Shown: positions 26,403-34,258 of the stretch, one piece after another
Layout of the letters: each line of letters starts with the position of its first letter
Position numbering within the stretch: position 1 is the first letter of the stretch
Source: Streptomyces aurantiacus
Lineage (GTDB): Bacteria > Actinomycetota > Actinomycetes > Streptomycetales > Streptomycetaceae
Assembly: GCF_027107535.1 (NCBI RefSeq)
Contig: NZ_CP114283.1
Coordinates: 3,162,001-3,226,000 of the forward strand
DNA: 64,000 nucleotides
Direction of reading: 5' to 3'
Made by a program: the position numbers and the translations under genes
Notes under the pieces: generated by a model
Seen by the model: the letters and a program-made list of their open reading frames with translations, nothing else
Told to the model about the DNA's origin: nothing
Databases searched by the model: none

Positions 26403-27038
26403 TCACCTCGCGCCGGGTGTGCCGAAAGCCGCTCGGCGGCTCGGGACGATCCGGTCGATCAGGCCGTACTCCAGCGCCGCCGGGGCGTCGAGGATCTTGT
26501 CCCGCTCGATGTCCGCGCTCACCTGCTCGCGGCTCCGGCCCGTGTGCAGCGCGAGCATCTCCTCCAGCCGGGTGCGGGTGCGCAGCAGTTCGTCGGCCTG
26601 GATGGCCAGGTCGGACGCCTGCCCCTGGACGGGCTCGGAGAACGACGGCTGGTGGATCAGCACGCGGGCGCCGGGCAGGGCGGACCGCTTGCCCGGGGTG
26701 CCGGCCGCCAGCAGTACCGCCGCGGCCGACGCGGCCTGGCCCAGGCAGACGGTCTCCACCTCGCAGCTGACGAACCGCATCGTGTCGTAGACGGCCGCCA
26801 TGGCGCTGAAGGAGCCGCCCGGGGAGTTGATGTAGAGCGAGATGTCCCGGTCGGGCGCCTGGTACTCGAGGTGCATGAACTGCGCCATCACGTCGTTCGC
26901 GGACGTGTCGTCGATCGGCGTGCCGAGAAAAACGATCCGCTCTTCGAGGAGCTTGGAGTACGGGTCCATGGTCAGCGTCCCCGAACTGGTGCGTTCGGTG
27001 AACTGGGGCAGGACGTAGCGGGCGGACGGTCGGGTCAT
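26403..27038 (-). CDS. clpP: ATP-dependent Clp protease proteolytic subunit
   Basis: A 211-residue serine protease subunit. The catalytic Ser104 lies in [16 protein letters not shown] and His129 in VLIHQPSF; their spacing of 25 residues equals that of E. coli ClpP. The acidic member is expected in DIERD (about 176-180). Substrate-channel motifs [20 protein letters not shown] and [14 protein letters not shown] are present. It is a stand-alone copy, so it resembles the accessory ClpP paralogues of Streptomyces rather than the clpP1P2-clpX set. The ATG at 27038 with GGAGGCGTG upstream is chosen over an earlier in-frame codon. Confidence 0.94.
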   Translation of the reverse strand: MTRPSARYVLPQFTERTSSGTLTMDPYSKLLEERIVFLGTPIDDTSANDVMAQFMHLEYQAPDRDISLYINSPGGSFSAMAAVYDTMRFVSCEVETVCLGQAASAAAVLLAAGTPGKRSALPGARVLIHQPSFSEPVQGQASDLAIQADELLRTRTRLEEMLALHTGRSREQVSADIERDKILDAPAALEYGLIDRIVPSRRAAFGTPGAR

Positions 27039-27072
27039 GACACACGCCTCCTCCGGGTGAGGTTCTGTAAAA

Positions 27073-27088
27073 ACGTACAGGACGTACA
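27073..27088. promoter_or_regulatory. direct repeat in the clpP promoter region
   Basis: ACGTACA occurs twice nine bases apart (27073-27079 and 27082-27088), followed by a partial third copy (ATGACGTGA), 35 bases upstream of the clpP ATG. The repeats could bind a regulator of this accessory clpP. They do not match the known TCTGCC-N3-GGCAGA PopR site. Confidence 0.3.
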
Positions 27089-27193
27089 TGACGTGATGAT
27101 GGGCCCGGATTCTAGTGATCCATATATCACAGCTGGTCAGCCCCTGTTTACGCTGATCGTGAAGCAGGCTTCTCTTATGTTCATCTGGTGTGT

Positions 27194-27330
27194 TCAGGCA
27201 GCCGTGTCGTCCTGGAAGCCGAGCAGAACCGTGAGGTGATCGGAGGCGGCACGCAGGTCCTCGGGGCTCGGATGGACATGGACGCGCTTCGTGAACGACG
27301 CGCTCACGTGGCCCTGTCCCTGGCGAAAAT
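27194..27330 (-). pseudogene. 3' fragment of an unidentified gene next to a transposase remnant
   Basis: The minus strand encodes an open tail [20 protein letters not shown] and [18 protein letters not shown] ending at a TGA at 27194-27196. It reads like real protein, with balanced composition and good helix content, but it begins only at the edge of the transposase remnant. It is probably the 3' end of a gene cut by that insertion. The family is not recognised. Confidence 0.35.
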
Positions 27331-27344
27331 TTCGTCCGTGCAGG

Positions 27345-27705
27345 TCAGGCCGCATGCTGGTACTCGTGGAGGGTGCCGCTGAGGCGGTCGCGTCGTCGTA
27401 TGTCGAGGTGGGCGATGGCGTCCGGGCCGGTGATCGGTGGTGGCAGGGGGGTGCAGCGGGCGGGCGTCTGCGATGCCTTGGTGGGGCCGGTGGGAGTTGT
27501 AGGGCTGTTCGAACTCGCGCAGGGCGTGGAGCAGGTGGCGCTGGTTCCAGACCAGGGTGCGGTCCAGCAGTTCGCGTCGACAGGTCTGCACCCAGCGTTC
27601 CGTGAGCGCGTTCATTCGCGGCATCCGGACCCCGCTGAGTGCGGCCTCGATGCCGCATCCTCAAGGACGGTGTCGAACAGCGTGGGGTGCTTCGAGTCTG
27701 GCGCA
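27345..27705 (-). pseudogene. integrase-core transposase remnant with frameshifts
   Basis: Read on the minus strand in three frames, the C-terminal part of a DDE integrase-type transposase common in Streptomyces is recognisable. It runs DSKHPTLFDTVLEDA, then GIEAALSGVRMPRMNALTERW and NQRHLLHALREFEQPYNSHR, and after another frame change LDIRRRDRLSGTLHEYQHAA with its stop at 27345-27347. At least two frameshifts separate these blocks, and the N-terminal half with the first catalytic Asp residues is missing. It is therefore inactive. No clear terminal inverted repeats were found. Confidence 0.82.
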
Positions 27706-27759
27706 CGCGCTCCGCGGCCTCCGCTGGACTTCCGATTACGTTCCGAATGCTATGGATCC

Positions 27760-28224
27760 ATGCCCATAGCAGCAGGCCTCCCCGTGGCGACTCGGCGCTC
27801 CTCGGACCTGAGCAAGCACTCCGCCGAGGTCTTCGCCGAGGACGAGGACCACCCCGTGACGGTGACCCGGCGCGACGGTGAGGCTCTGGTCCTGATGTCG
27901 CAGCGCGAGGCCGAGGGCCGTGCCCGCTTGCTGAACTTTGCCGCGCAGCTCATCACCGTCACCCTCGACGACCGCGGCTCGCTCGCCGAGCGGATGTCCA
28001 AGGCCTTCCCTTGGATGCTCGCGCTGTCGCCGGCCGACCGGGAGTCCTGCGCGCAGGACCTCGTCGATGCGGCGCGCGCGTCGTTCGCCACCGGCCAGCC
28101 GCACCTCGCGATCGCAGAGCTGACCTCCTGGAAGGAGACGGCCACGGCCGTCGCGGCCGGGCTCAGCAGCGGCAGCGCCGGTCTGGAGTGGTTCGACGAC
28201 GATGAGACCGTGGAGCGTCCGTAG
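27760..28224 (+). CDS. Phd/YefM-like antitoxin with long C-terminus
   Basis: A 154-residue protein. Residues 8-50 (LPVATRRSSDLSKHSAEVFA, HPVTVTRRDGEALVLMSQREAE) have the Phd/YefM pattern: an N-terminal strand-helix dimerisation unit in which a residue block sets up hydrophobic DNA binding. The longer C-terminal half is mixed helical and ends with an acidic tail (EWFDDDETVERP), suited to covering a basic toxin. The gene for the putative toxin begins two bases after its stop. The ATG at 27760 follows directly on the transposase remnant, so the pair may have arrived with mobile DNA. Confidence 0.72.
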   Translation: MPIAAGLPVATRRSSDLSKHSAEVFAEDEDHPVTVTRRDGEALVLMSQREAEGRARLLNFAAQLITVTLDDRGSLAERMSKAFPWMLALSPADRESCAQDLVDAARASFATGQPHLAIAELTSWKETATAVAAGLSSGSAGLEWFDDDETVERP

Positions 28225-28226
28225 CC

Positions 28227-28499
28227 GTGGCGGCCGCCAGGAAGGGCGAGCTGGTCGCGACGATCCGCAACCCCATGACGGAGACCTGGGACTTCCTCAC
28301 GCGGACGCCACTGTCCACGACGCCGACGAACTACCGGCTCAAGGGTGAGCTCGGCGTCATCGAGCGTGGCGGCGCGACCCATGAGCGGTGGCAGCACAAA
28401 CCGACTGCCAAGGGCGCCGCGCGCATCTGGTTCTACGTCCACGAGCGCACGGTCTTCCTGGAACAGGTGCACACGAGCCACCCGAACGAGACGAAGTAG
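28227..28499 (+). CDS. RelE/YoeB-like toxin
   Basis: A 90-residue basic protein starting at GTG. It contains TWDFLTRTPLSTTPTNYRLKG (about 20-40), HERWQHKPTAKGAARIWFYVHERTVFLEQVHTSHPNETK (split by a short loop, about 50-90). The last part, RIWFYV followed by LEQVHTSHP, resembles the beta-sheet and terminal catalytic region of RelE-superfamily mRNA interferases, with several Arg, Lys and His residues. Adjacency to a Phd-like gene (two-base gap) supports a type II toxin-antitoxin module. The family assignment rests on short motifs. Confidence 0.68.
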   Translation: MAAARKGELVATIRNPMTETWDFLTRTPLSTTPTNYRLKGELGVIERGGATHERWQHKPTAKGAARIWFYVHERTVFLEQVHTSHPNETK

Positions 28500-28659
28500 G
28501 CGCGCTTCGCAGCGGCTTCGTCAGCTTGGAGGGTTCGCGCCGCTGGTCCATGAAATCGTGCATGCTCGATAGAGCGAGGGCTTTCTCGGCACACTGCGAA
28601 CGCCTGCTCGACGGGGGCGCTCGGGTGTGTGGATCCAGGTGAGTGACCGGCATCATGAG

Positions 28660-29010
28660 TCACGGAGCCATAGGGAGACCCTCGAGCGCCCGGTCGAGCG
28701 TCTGCCACACCCCGAGGGCAGGGAGCCCGTCCGGGCGGAGCCAGAGACGGCGCAGCAGGCCCGCCGACGCAGCGTTGCCGGCAGCCACTGCCCCCTGCTG
28801 CCACTTGTCTGCGAGCTGATCAGGAGCCGGGCCACTGGCGTCGCCCAGGACGAACTCGACGAAGTACTCGCGCCAGCCGTCGCGGCGCGGTGTCGACTGC
28901 AGCGGCGACGCTCGCCAGGATCGCGAGGCCAGGGGCGACGCCGAGGTGCTGGGCGGACGCGAGCAGCGCCGAGGCGATCTCCGGTTGTCGTGGTCCGCTC
29001 CATGGACTGC
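28660..29010 (-). pseudogene. frameshifted 3' remnant of an unidentified gene
   Basis: Two minus-strand frames join into one plausible protein: RQPEIASALLASAQHLGVA, LAILASVAAAVDTAPRR, then after a frame change within CGCCGCGACGG, DGWREYFVEFVLGD, APDQLADKWQQGAVAAGN, LLRRLWLRPDGLPALGVW and a stop at 28660-28662. The 5' end breaks off at about 29010, where a plus-strand hydrolase fragment begins. The family is not recognised. Frame change and truncation together suggest a dead gene. Confidence 0.5.
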
Positions 29011-29013
29011 GGC

Positions 29014-29383
29014 CTGGTCCGGGCAGTTCCTCTTCCTCACCCGCACCGCGGGCGGGCGTCGGGCCGGCAAGGAGTTCCTGGCCCGGTTGAAGGAACGTAC
29101 CCACGACAGAGACAAGGCGATCTCGCTCACGTCGTACGGTGCTCAGCTCAAGGTCATTCATCGCTGGGGGCTGGAGCAGCCCCACGATCTCTCCGCCATC
29201 CATCAGCCCGTGCTCGTCGCGAACGGTGAGAGCGACAGGATGGTTCCGTCGCAGAACTCGGCCGACCTGGCGAGGCGGATGTCGAACGGCGAGTTAGTGA
29301 TCTCCCCCGACGCCGGTCACGGCGGCATCTTCCAGTTCCACCGACAGTTCGTGCAGACGGCTCTCGAGTTTCTCGAACGGTAG
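29014..29383 (+). pseudogene. 5'-truncated alpha/beta hydrolase
   Basis: The frame encodes only the C-terminal 120 or so residues of an alpha/beta hydrolase: QFLFLTRTAGGRRAGKEFL, LKERTHDRDKAISLTSYGAQ, the Asp region PVLVANGESDRMVPS and the catalytic His in ISPDAGHGGIFQFH. It lines up well with residues 165-288 of the intact hydrolase at 39388-40254. The nucleophile elbow and oxyanion parts are gone, and DNA upstream of about 29014 belongs to an opposite-strand remnant. An open frame reaching back to 28946 is a shadow of that remnant. Confidence 0.8.
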
Positions 29384-29424
29384 TAGGCGTCGAGTGCGGT
29401 CGCCGTATGAGACGGGGGTGTCGC

Positions 29425-29446
29425 CCCAGGGCCGTGGCGCCCTGGG
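29425..29446. terminator. hairpin between convergent hydrolase fragment and TetR gene
   Basis: The arms CCCAGGGC and GCCCTGGG with a 6-nt loop lie between the end of the plus-strand hydrolase remnant and the 3' end of the minus-strand TetR gene, so it may end transcripts from either side. Confidence 0.5.
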
Positions 29447-29550
29447 TATGAGCGAGTCGGGCAGACCCTCCGGAGGTGCAGCCCTGCTTACCTCCCGGGC
29501 ATCCCGGTGAGGCTGGGCTGAGCGTTGTACAAGGCCGTGAACGGTTCCCC

Positions 29551-30129
29551 TCAGCGCATGAAGGAGAGGGCGTTCTCGATCCCCTGCGTCAGGACCTCGT
29601 CTGAGAACTTCTGGTCGGAGAGGGCTCGGGACAACTGCAACGTGCCCACCATCATGGTGAAGAGCCCGATGGCCTTGCCCCGGGCGGACTGCGGATTCGC
29701 AGGCGTCAGGCGGGCGGCGATCTCGTCCACGATGTCTCGTGCGCCGTCGGTGTAGGCCTGCTGCGTCTCGTCCCCACAACGGCTGATCTCGTCGAGCAGC
29801 GCGGCGGAGGGGCATCCGTCGCCGGGGCGGTCCCGGTGCCCAGGCGACAGGTATTCGCGAACCAGGTCTTCGAGACCCTGGCGGCCGGGCCGCAGAGTGC
29901 CGTACCTCGCGACCTGTGTGCGCAGTTGGTCGGTCACGACGTTGGCGACGAGGTCGTCCTTGGATGCGAAGTGGGCGTAGAAGGCTCCGTTGGTGAGCCC
30001 GGCATCCGACATCAGGGTGGAGACGCCCGAACCGTCGATGCCGTCCTGCTTGAATCGGTGGCCCGCCGTCTCGATGATCCGTTGCCGTGTCGCCTGCTTG
30101 TGCTCCTTGGCGTAGCGCACCACGAGCAT
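29551..30129 (-). CDS. TetR/AcrR-family regulator (NemR/AcuR-like)
   Basis: A 192-residue repressor. The HTH (about residues 12-60) has TRQRIIETAGHRFKQDGIDG, STLMSDAGLTNGAFYAHFASKDDLVANVV. The ligand domain includes GHRDRPGDGCPSAALLDEISRC, the GDGCP/AAL block common in NemR/AcuR-like regulators that sense electrophiles through Cys. An Old Yellow Enzyme gene lies 700 bases upstream on the same strand, which fits the nemR-nemA theme. A 12-bp palindrome 61 bases upstream of its start is the likely operator. Confidence 0.9.
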   Translation of the reverse strand: MLVVRYAKEHKQATRQRIIETAGHRFKQDGIDGSGVSTLMSDAGLTNGAFYAHFASKDDLVANVVTDQLRTQVARYGTLRPGRQGLEDLVREYLSPGHRDRPGDGCPSAALLDEISRCGDETQQAYTDGARDIVDEIAARLTPANPQSARGKAIGLFTMMVGTLQLSRALSDQKFSDEVLTQGIENALSFMR

Positions 30130-30832
30130 CCTCCGTTCGCTCCGTAAGACCGATGCCTCGCAGTCCAGCCTAGTCCATTGCCTGATGTGCGTAATATTAC
30201 GATCGAAAGGACATTCGGGTGAAGGTTCTCCGGCTGTTCGGAGTCGGGGCGGCCCGCCCGGTCCCGGCCGGCCGGTGACTTCCCTGGCGGGAGGGCGAAT
30301 GTTTCCTGGAGCGCTCGACGACGCGGACTGGAGTGCCGCAGTCGGTGTGGCCAGCGTTCAGCACGGGACCCTCGGGGCCGAGTACGTATGCTTCGCCCCA
30401 CTGGCTCAGCGGGACGGCCTTCAGGATGCCGACCGAGATCAACTTCCGGAAACGGTCACTGGGGACGCCTCCGACAGGTCGATGTGGCGGTGGAAGTCGT
30501 CGAAGCGTCGGACTCCTGGTCGCGTCACGCGGGATCGGCAACGTCCATTCCCATGACACGGGCACGGTGCGGACCATCGGCGCCGTTGTCGGCCAGGGCT
30601 GTCAAACCGCCCTGGCCCAGGCGCAGTTGGCAGCCCGGGCGGACCTCCTTCTTGCCCATGGTTCCGGCAGCCGCATGCTCTTTTCGGTGTGTCTCCCTCT
30701 CGAAGGTGCGAGGGAAATACCTGCGGGCACGGTGGTGACGGCCCGCTGCTCCTCGGGTCGTCACCACCGTGCGGCGTACGCCTGTTCCAGGCGTGCGAGG
30801 GCGATGATTTCGCCCGGACGCCCGGTCCTTCG
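30130..30832. other. 703-base stretch with no recognised gene
   Basis: This lies between the TetR gene and the Old Yellow Enzyme gene. Apart from the palindrome near its left end I recognise nothing. Minus-strand frames contain short plausible protein pieces (for example RFRKLISVGILKAVPLSQWG near 30450 and LGQGGLTALADNGADGPHRA near 30580), so it may hold decayed gene remnants. No family can be named. Confidence 0.4.
30190..30201. promoter_or_regulatory. 12-bp perfect palindrome, candidate TetR operator
   Basis: CGTAATATTACG lies 61 bases upstream of the start of the TetR gene at 30129 (minus strand). Its AT-rich centre stands out from the GC-rich context. Position and symmetry fit an autoregulatory TetR site. 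Confidence 0.55.
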
Positions 30833-31900
30833 TCAGGCGGCGAGGGCGGGGTAGTCGGTGTAGCCGGCCGCGCCGCCGCCGTAGAAGGTGTTGGGGTCGG
30901 GGGTGTTCAGGGGTGCGCTGGTGCGTACGCGCTCGACGAGGTCGGGGTTGGCGAGTGCCATGGTGCCGACGGTGACCACATCGGCCAGGCCGTCTTCGAT
31001 GTCCTTGGCGCGGGTGGAGAGATCGGCACCGCCCCGGTTGAGGAGCAGCGTGGTCGGCCACAGCTTCCGGAGGGTGTGCAGGAGTTCCTCGTCGCCGCCG
31101 TGGCCGATGTGCAGGTAGGCGAGGTTGAGGGGAGCGAGGGCGCGCAGGAGGTGCGGGTAGAGCTCGTGGGGATCGCTCTCCGTGAGGTCGTTGATCTGGA
31201 AGGGGTTGCCGGGAGAGATCCGGATGCCGGTGCGGCCGGCGCCGATCTCGTCGGCCACGGCCGTGGCGACCTCCACCGCGAAGCGGATGCGGTTGTCGAG
31301 GGAGCCCCCGTACCGGTCGGTGCGCTGGTTGGTGCTGGGGAAGAGGAACTGGTTGACGAGGTAGCCGTTGGCCCCGTGGATCTCGACGCCGTCGGCGCCG
31401 GCTGCGATGGCGGCTGCGGCGGCGCGCCGGAAGTCGTCGACCGTCGCAGCGACTTCTGCCGTCGACAGCTCGCGCGGCACCGGCATCTCCTGGAGCCCGG
31501 ACGGGGTGAACGTCCGGCCGTCCGGCTTGATGGCGGAGGGGGCGACCGGCTGCCGGTGGTGGGGGGTGTTGTCCGGGTGGGCGATGCGTCCGGCGTGCAT
31601 GAGCTGGATGACGATGCGTCCGTCGGCCTCGTGTACCGCGTCGGTGACCTTGCGCCAGCCGGCGATGTGTTCCTCGGTGTAGATGCCCGGGGTCACTGGG
31701 TAGCCCTGGCCGTCGGCGGAGGGCTGGGTGCCCTCGGTGACGATGAGCGCGTGTGAGGCGCGCTGGGCGTAGTACTCGGCGTTGAGCTCGGTCGGCACGC
31801 CGTCGGGGGTGGCCCGGCTTCGGGTCAGAGGGGCCATGGCGAGCCGGTGCGGCAGGGAGATCTCTCCGGCGACGGTCGGGTTCCACAGGGCGTTGAGCAT
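30833..31900 (-). CDS. Old Yellow Enzyme-type alkene reductase
   Basis: A 355-residue FMN-dependent TIM-barrel enzyme that reduces activated C=C bonds, nitrate esters or quinones. Seen are LWNPTVAGEISLPHRLAMAPLTRSRA at the N-terminus (split here by function: FMN-binding PLTR), QLMHAGRIAHPDN (about 98-110), the substrate-binding pair in GVEIHGANGYLVNQFL (consensus HxxN, about 175-190), STNQRTDRYGGSLDNRIRF and a C-terminal FMN phosphate region (VTVGTMALANPDLVERV). The ATG at 31900 is chosen because the protein then starts in the family way. A NemR-like TetR gene downstream on the same strand is a possible regulator. Confidence 0.95.
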   Translation of the reverse strand: MLNALWNPTVAGEISLPHRLAMAPLTRSRATPDGVPTELNAEYYAQRASHALIVTEGTQPSADGQGYPVTPGIYTEEHIAGWRKVTDAVHEADGRIVIQLMHAGRIAHPDNTPHHRQPVAPSAIKPDGRTFTPSGLQEMPVPRELSTAEVAATVDDFRRAAAAAIAAGADGVEIHGANGYLVNQFLFPSTNQRTDRYGGSLDNRIRFAVEVATAVADEIGAGRTGIRISPGNPFQINDLTESDPHELYPHLLRALAPLNLAYLHIGHGGDEELLHTLRKLWPTTLLLNRGGADLSTRAKDIEDGLADVVTVGTMALANPDLVERVRTSAPLNTPDPNTFYGGGAAGYTDYPALAA

Positions 31901-32192
31901 GGGTGATTCCTCAGGTGATGAGTAGTCGATCGCTGAGGGCGGGGGCCGGCAGTAGGTGTGATCAGCCGAGCGGGAGGACCGGGCCGTCCTGCTTGGGGCC
32001 CGATGGGGACCCGTCATGACCCCTGTCGGCCGAGCTGTGTCGGCGCGATCTATGGAATTACAATCATAATACTATGTGGGTGTGCGGGCAGTTGCAAGCA
32101 GGAGTCGGTAGTCTGCGGGGCCTCCGAGTTGGTGTGCCGCACGGCACGGTCCGGAAGCTCGCCCGTCGTCGACCGGGCTGCGGGTCAGCCGT

Positions 32193-34082
32193 TCACGCGG
32201 TGTGGCCAGGGCGTCGGAGAACAGGGCGCAGGGCCTCGATGACGCCGGGGTCGTCCACCGTGGAGGGGATGGGTTCGTCGTGCCCGTGGGCGATGCCGCG
32301 CATCGTCTTGCGCAGGATCTTTCCTGAACGGGTCTTGGGCAGGGCGGCCACGACCGCGACCTCTTTGAGGGAGGCGACGGCTCCGATGCGCTCGCGTACG
32401 AGCTGGACGAGTTCGGACTCGACCTCGCCCGGTTCGCGGTCGACGCCGGCCTTCAGGACGACGAAGCCGCGCGGTACCTGTCCCTTGAGGGCGTCGGCGA
32501 CGCCGATGACGGCGCATTCGGCGACGTCGGGGTGGGCGGCCAGTGCCTCTTCCATGCTGCCGGTGGACAGACGGTGCCCGGCGATGTTGATGACGTCGTC
32601 GGTGCGGCCCATGACGAAGACGTAGCCGTCGTCGTCGATGTGACCGCTGTCGCCGGTGAGGTAGAAGCCGTCGTAGGCGGAGAGGTAGGAGGCGATGTAG
32701 CGGTCGTCGTCCTGCCAGAGCGTGGGCAGTGCGCCGGGCGGCAGGGGGAGCCGTACGACAATTGCGCCGTCGATGCCTGTGGCCACCGGTTCGCCCGAGG
32801 GGTCGAGGACACGGACGTCCCACCCTGGCAGCGGGCGGGTGGGGGACCCGGACTTGAGGGGAGCCGCCTCGATGCCCACCGGGTTGGCGACGACGGGCCA
32901 GCCGGTCTCGGTCTGCCACCAGTGATCGATGACCGGGATGCCCAGGAGATCGCTTGCCCAGTGGTAGGTCTCGGGGTCGAGGCGCTCACCGGCGAGGAAG
33001 AGGTGGCGCAGACCGGTCAGGTCGTGGCCCGCCGTGAGCGTTCCCTTCGGGTCTTCCTTGCGGATGGCCCGGAACGCGGTGGGCGCCGTGAACATGGTCT
33101 TGGCCCCGTACTCGGCGGCAACGCGCCAGAACTGTCCCGCGTCCGGGGTGCCGACCGGCTTGCCCTCGTACAGCACCGTCGTGGCGCCGGCCAGCAGGGG
33201 CGCGTAGACGATGTACGAGTGTCCGACGACCCAGCCGACGTCGGAGCCGGTGAACATTGTCTCGCCCGGGCCCACGTCGTAGACGGCTCCCATCGACCAG
33301 TGGAGGGCGACCGCGTAGCCGCCGCAGTCACGCACGACTCCCTTGGGTTTTCCGGTGGTTCCGGAGGTGTAGAGGATGTAGAGGGGGTCGGTTGCGGGGA
33401 CGGGAACACAGTCGGCCGGCGGTGCGGCAGCCACCAGGTCGGCCCAGTCGAGATCGTGAGGCCCCAACTCGGCTGTCTCCTGTGGGCGTTGCAGAATCAC
33501 GCTCTTCTCCGGCTTGTGGGCCGCGAGTTCGATCGCCTGGTCGAGGAGAGGCTTGTACGCGATGACACGCTTGCCCTCGATGCCGCAGGAGGCGGAGACG
33601 ACCACCTTGGGGGCCGCGTCGTCGATACGGAGGGCGAGTTCGCGCGGGGCGAACCCGCCGAAGACGACCGAGTGGACCGCGCCGATGCGTGCGCAGGCCA
33701 GCATCGCGACGGCTGCCTCGGGGACCATCGGCATGTAGATGACCACGCGGTCGCCCTGTCCCACGCCGAGCTGTGCGAGCGCTCCGGCGAAGGCCGCCAC
33801 CTCGTCCCTCAGCTGTTCGTAGGTGTAGGTGCGGCGGGTGCCGGTCACGGGTGAGTCGTAGACGAGCGCGGGTTGCTCGCCCCGGCCGGCTTCGATGTGC
33901 CGGTCGAGCGCGTTGAAACAGACGTTGAGCCGTCCGTCGGGAAACCAGCGGTAGAAGGGCGCGCCCGAGTAGTCCAGAGCGCGTCGTGGAGCGACATCCC
34001 AGTCGATGCTCTCTGCCGCCTTCAGCCAGAAGCCCTCCGGGTCCTCGGTACTCAAGCGGAAGACGTCCTCGTACGTTCCCAT
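32193..34082 (-). CDS. prpE: propionyl-CoA synthetase (acyl-CoA ligase, ACS family)
   Basis: A 629-residue adenylate-forming enzyme that activates short acids to CoA esters by way of an acyl-AMP. Seen are the ACS N-terminal block (YEDVFRLSTEDPEGFWLKAA, ALDYSGAPFYRWFPDGRLN), the P-loop-like YILYTSGTTGKPKGVVRD (about 240-258), DHWWQTETGWPV (motif A5), FYLTGDSGHIDDDGYVFVMGRTDDVINIAGHRLST in two parts (A7-A8) and the catalytic Lys in PKTRSGKILRKTMRG (near residue 595). The sequence is nearer to PrpE than to Acs, judging by the N-terminus and lengths. Acetate is a possible second substrate. Confidence 0.87.
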   Translation of the reverse strand: MGTYEDVFRLSTEDPEGFWLKAAESIDWDVAPRRALDYSGAPFYRWFPDGRLNVCFNALDRHIEAGRGEQPALVYDSPVTGTRRTYTYEQLRDEVAAFAGALAQLGVGQGDRVVIYMPMVPEAAVAMLACARIGAVHSVVFGGFAPRELALRIDDAAPKVVVSASCGIEGKRVIAYKPLLDQAIELAAHKPEKSVILQRPQETAELGPHDLDWADLVAAAPPADCVPVPATDPLYILYTSGTTGKPKGVVRDCGGYAVALHWSMGAVYDVGPGETMFTGSDVGWVVGHSYIVYAPLLAGATTVLYEGKPVGTPDAGQFWRVAAEYGAKTMFTAPTAFRAIRKEDPKGTLTAGHDLTGLRHLFLAGERLDPETYHWASDLLGIPVIDHWWQTETGWPVVANPVGIEAAPLKSGSPTRPLPGWDVRVLDPSGEPVATGIDGAIVVRLPLPPGALPTLWQDDDRYIASYLSAYDGFYLTGDSGHIDDDGYVFVMGRTDDVINIAGHRLSTGSMEEALAAHPDVAECAVIGVADALKGQVPRGFVVLKAGVDREPGEVESELVQLVRERIGAVASLKEVAVVAALPKTRSGKILRKTMRGIAHGHDEPIPSTVDDPGVIEALRPVLRRPGHTA

Positions 34083-34258
34083 CGCGCACTCCTTTGTGGC
34101 ATCGAGGGACGGTGGTGGGGCTGCTTGCGGAACGGTGCCGGACACAAGTACCGCATGCCGGCGGGCATGGCCGAGCAGGATGCAGGAGACCGGTCGCCGG
34201 ATGGCGGTGGTGCGGCGGCCCGGCCGTCGACAGGCCCGTCGTCAGGTACCGCTTCTGC

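Noticed and set aside
27090..29550. Intact insertion sequence or integrative element
   Set aside because: Only the end of one transposase with frameshifts is present. No terminal repeats, integrase, attachment site or tRNA was seen.
30525..31886. 453-codon minus-strand frame overlapping the Old Yellow Enzyme gene
   Set aside because: It is a frame shift of the real enzyme and consists of Arg/His-rich text. Only its last 45 residues lie outside the enzyme gene, and they match nothing I recognise.
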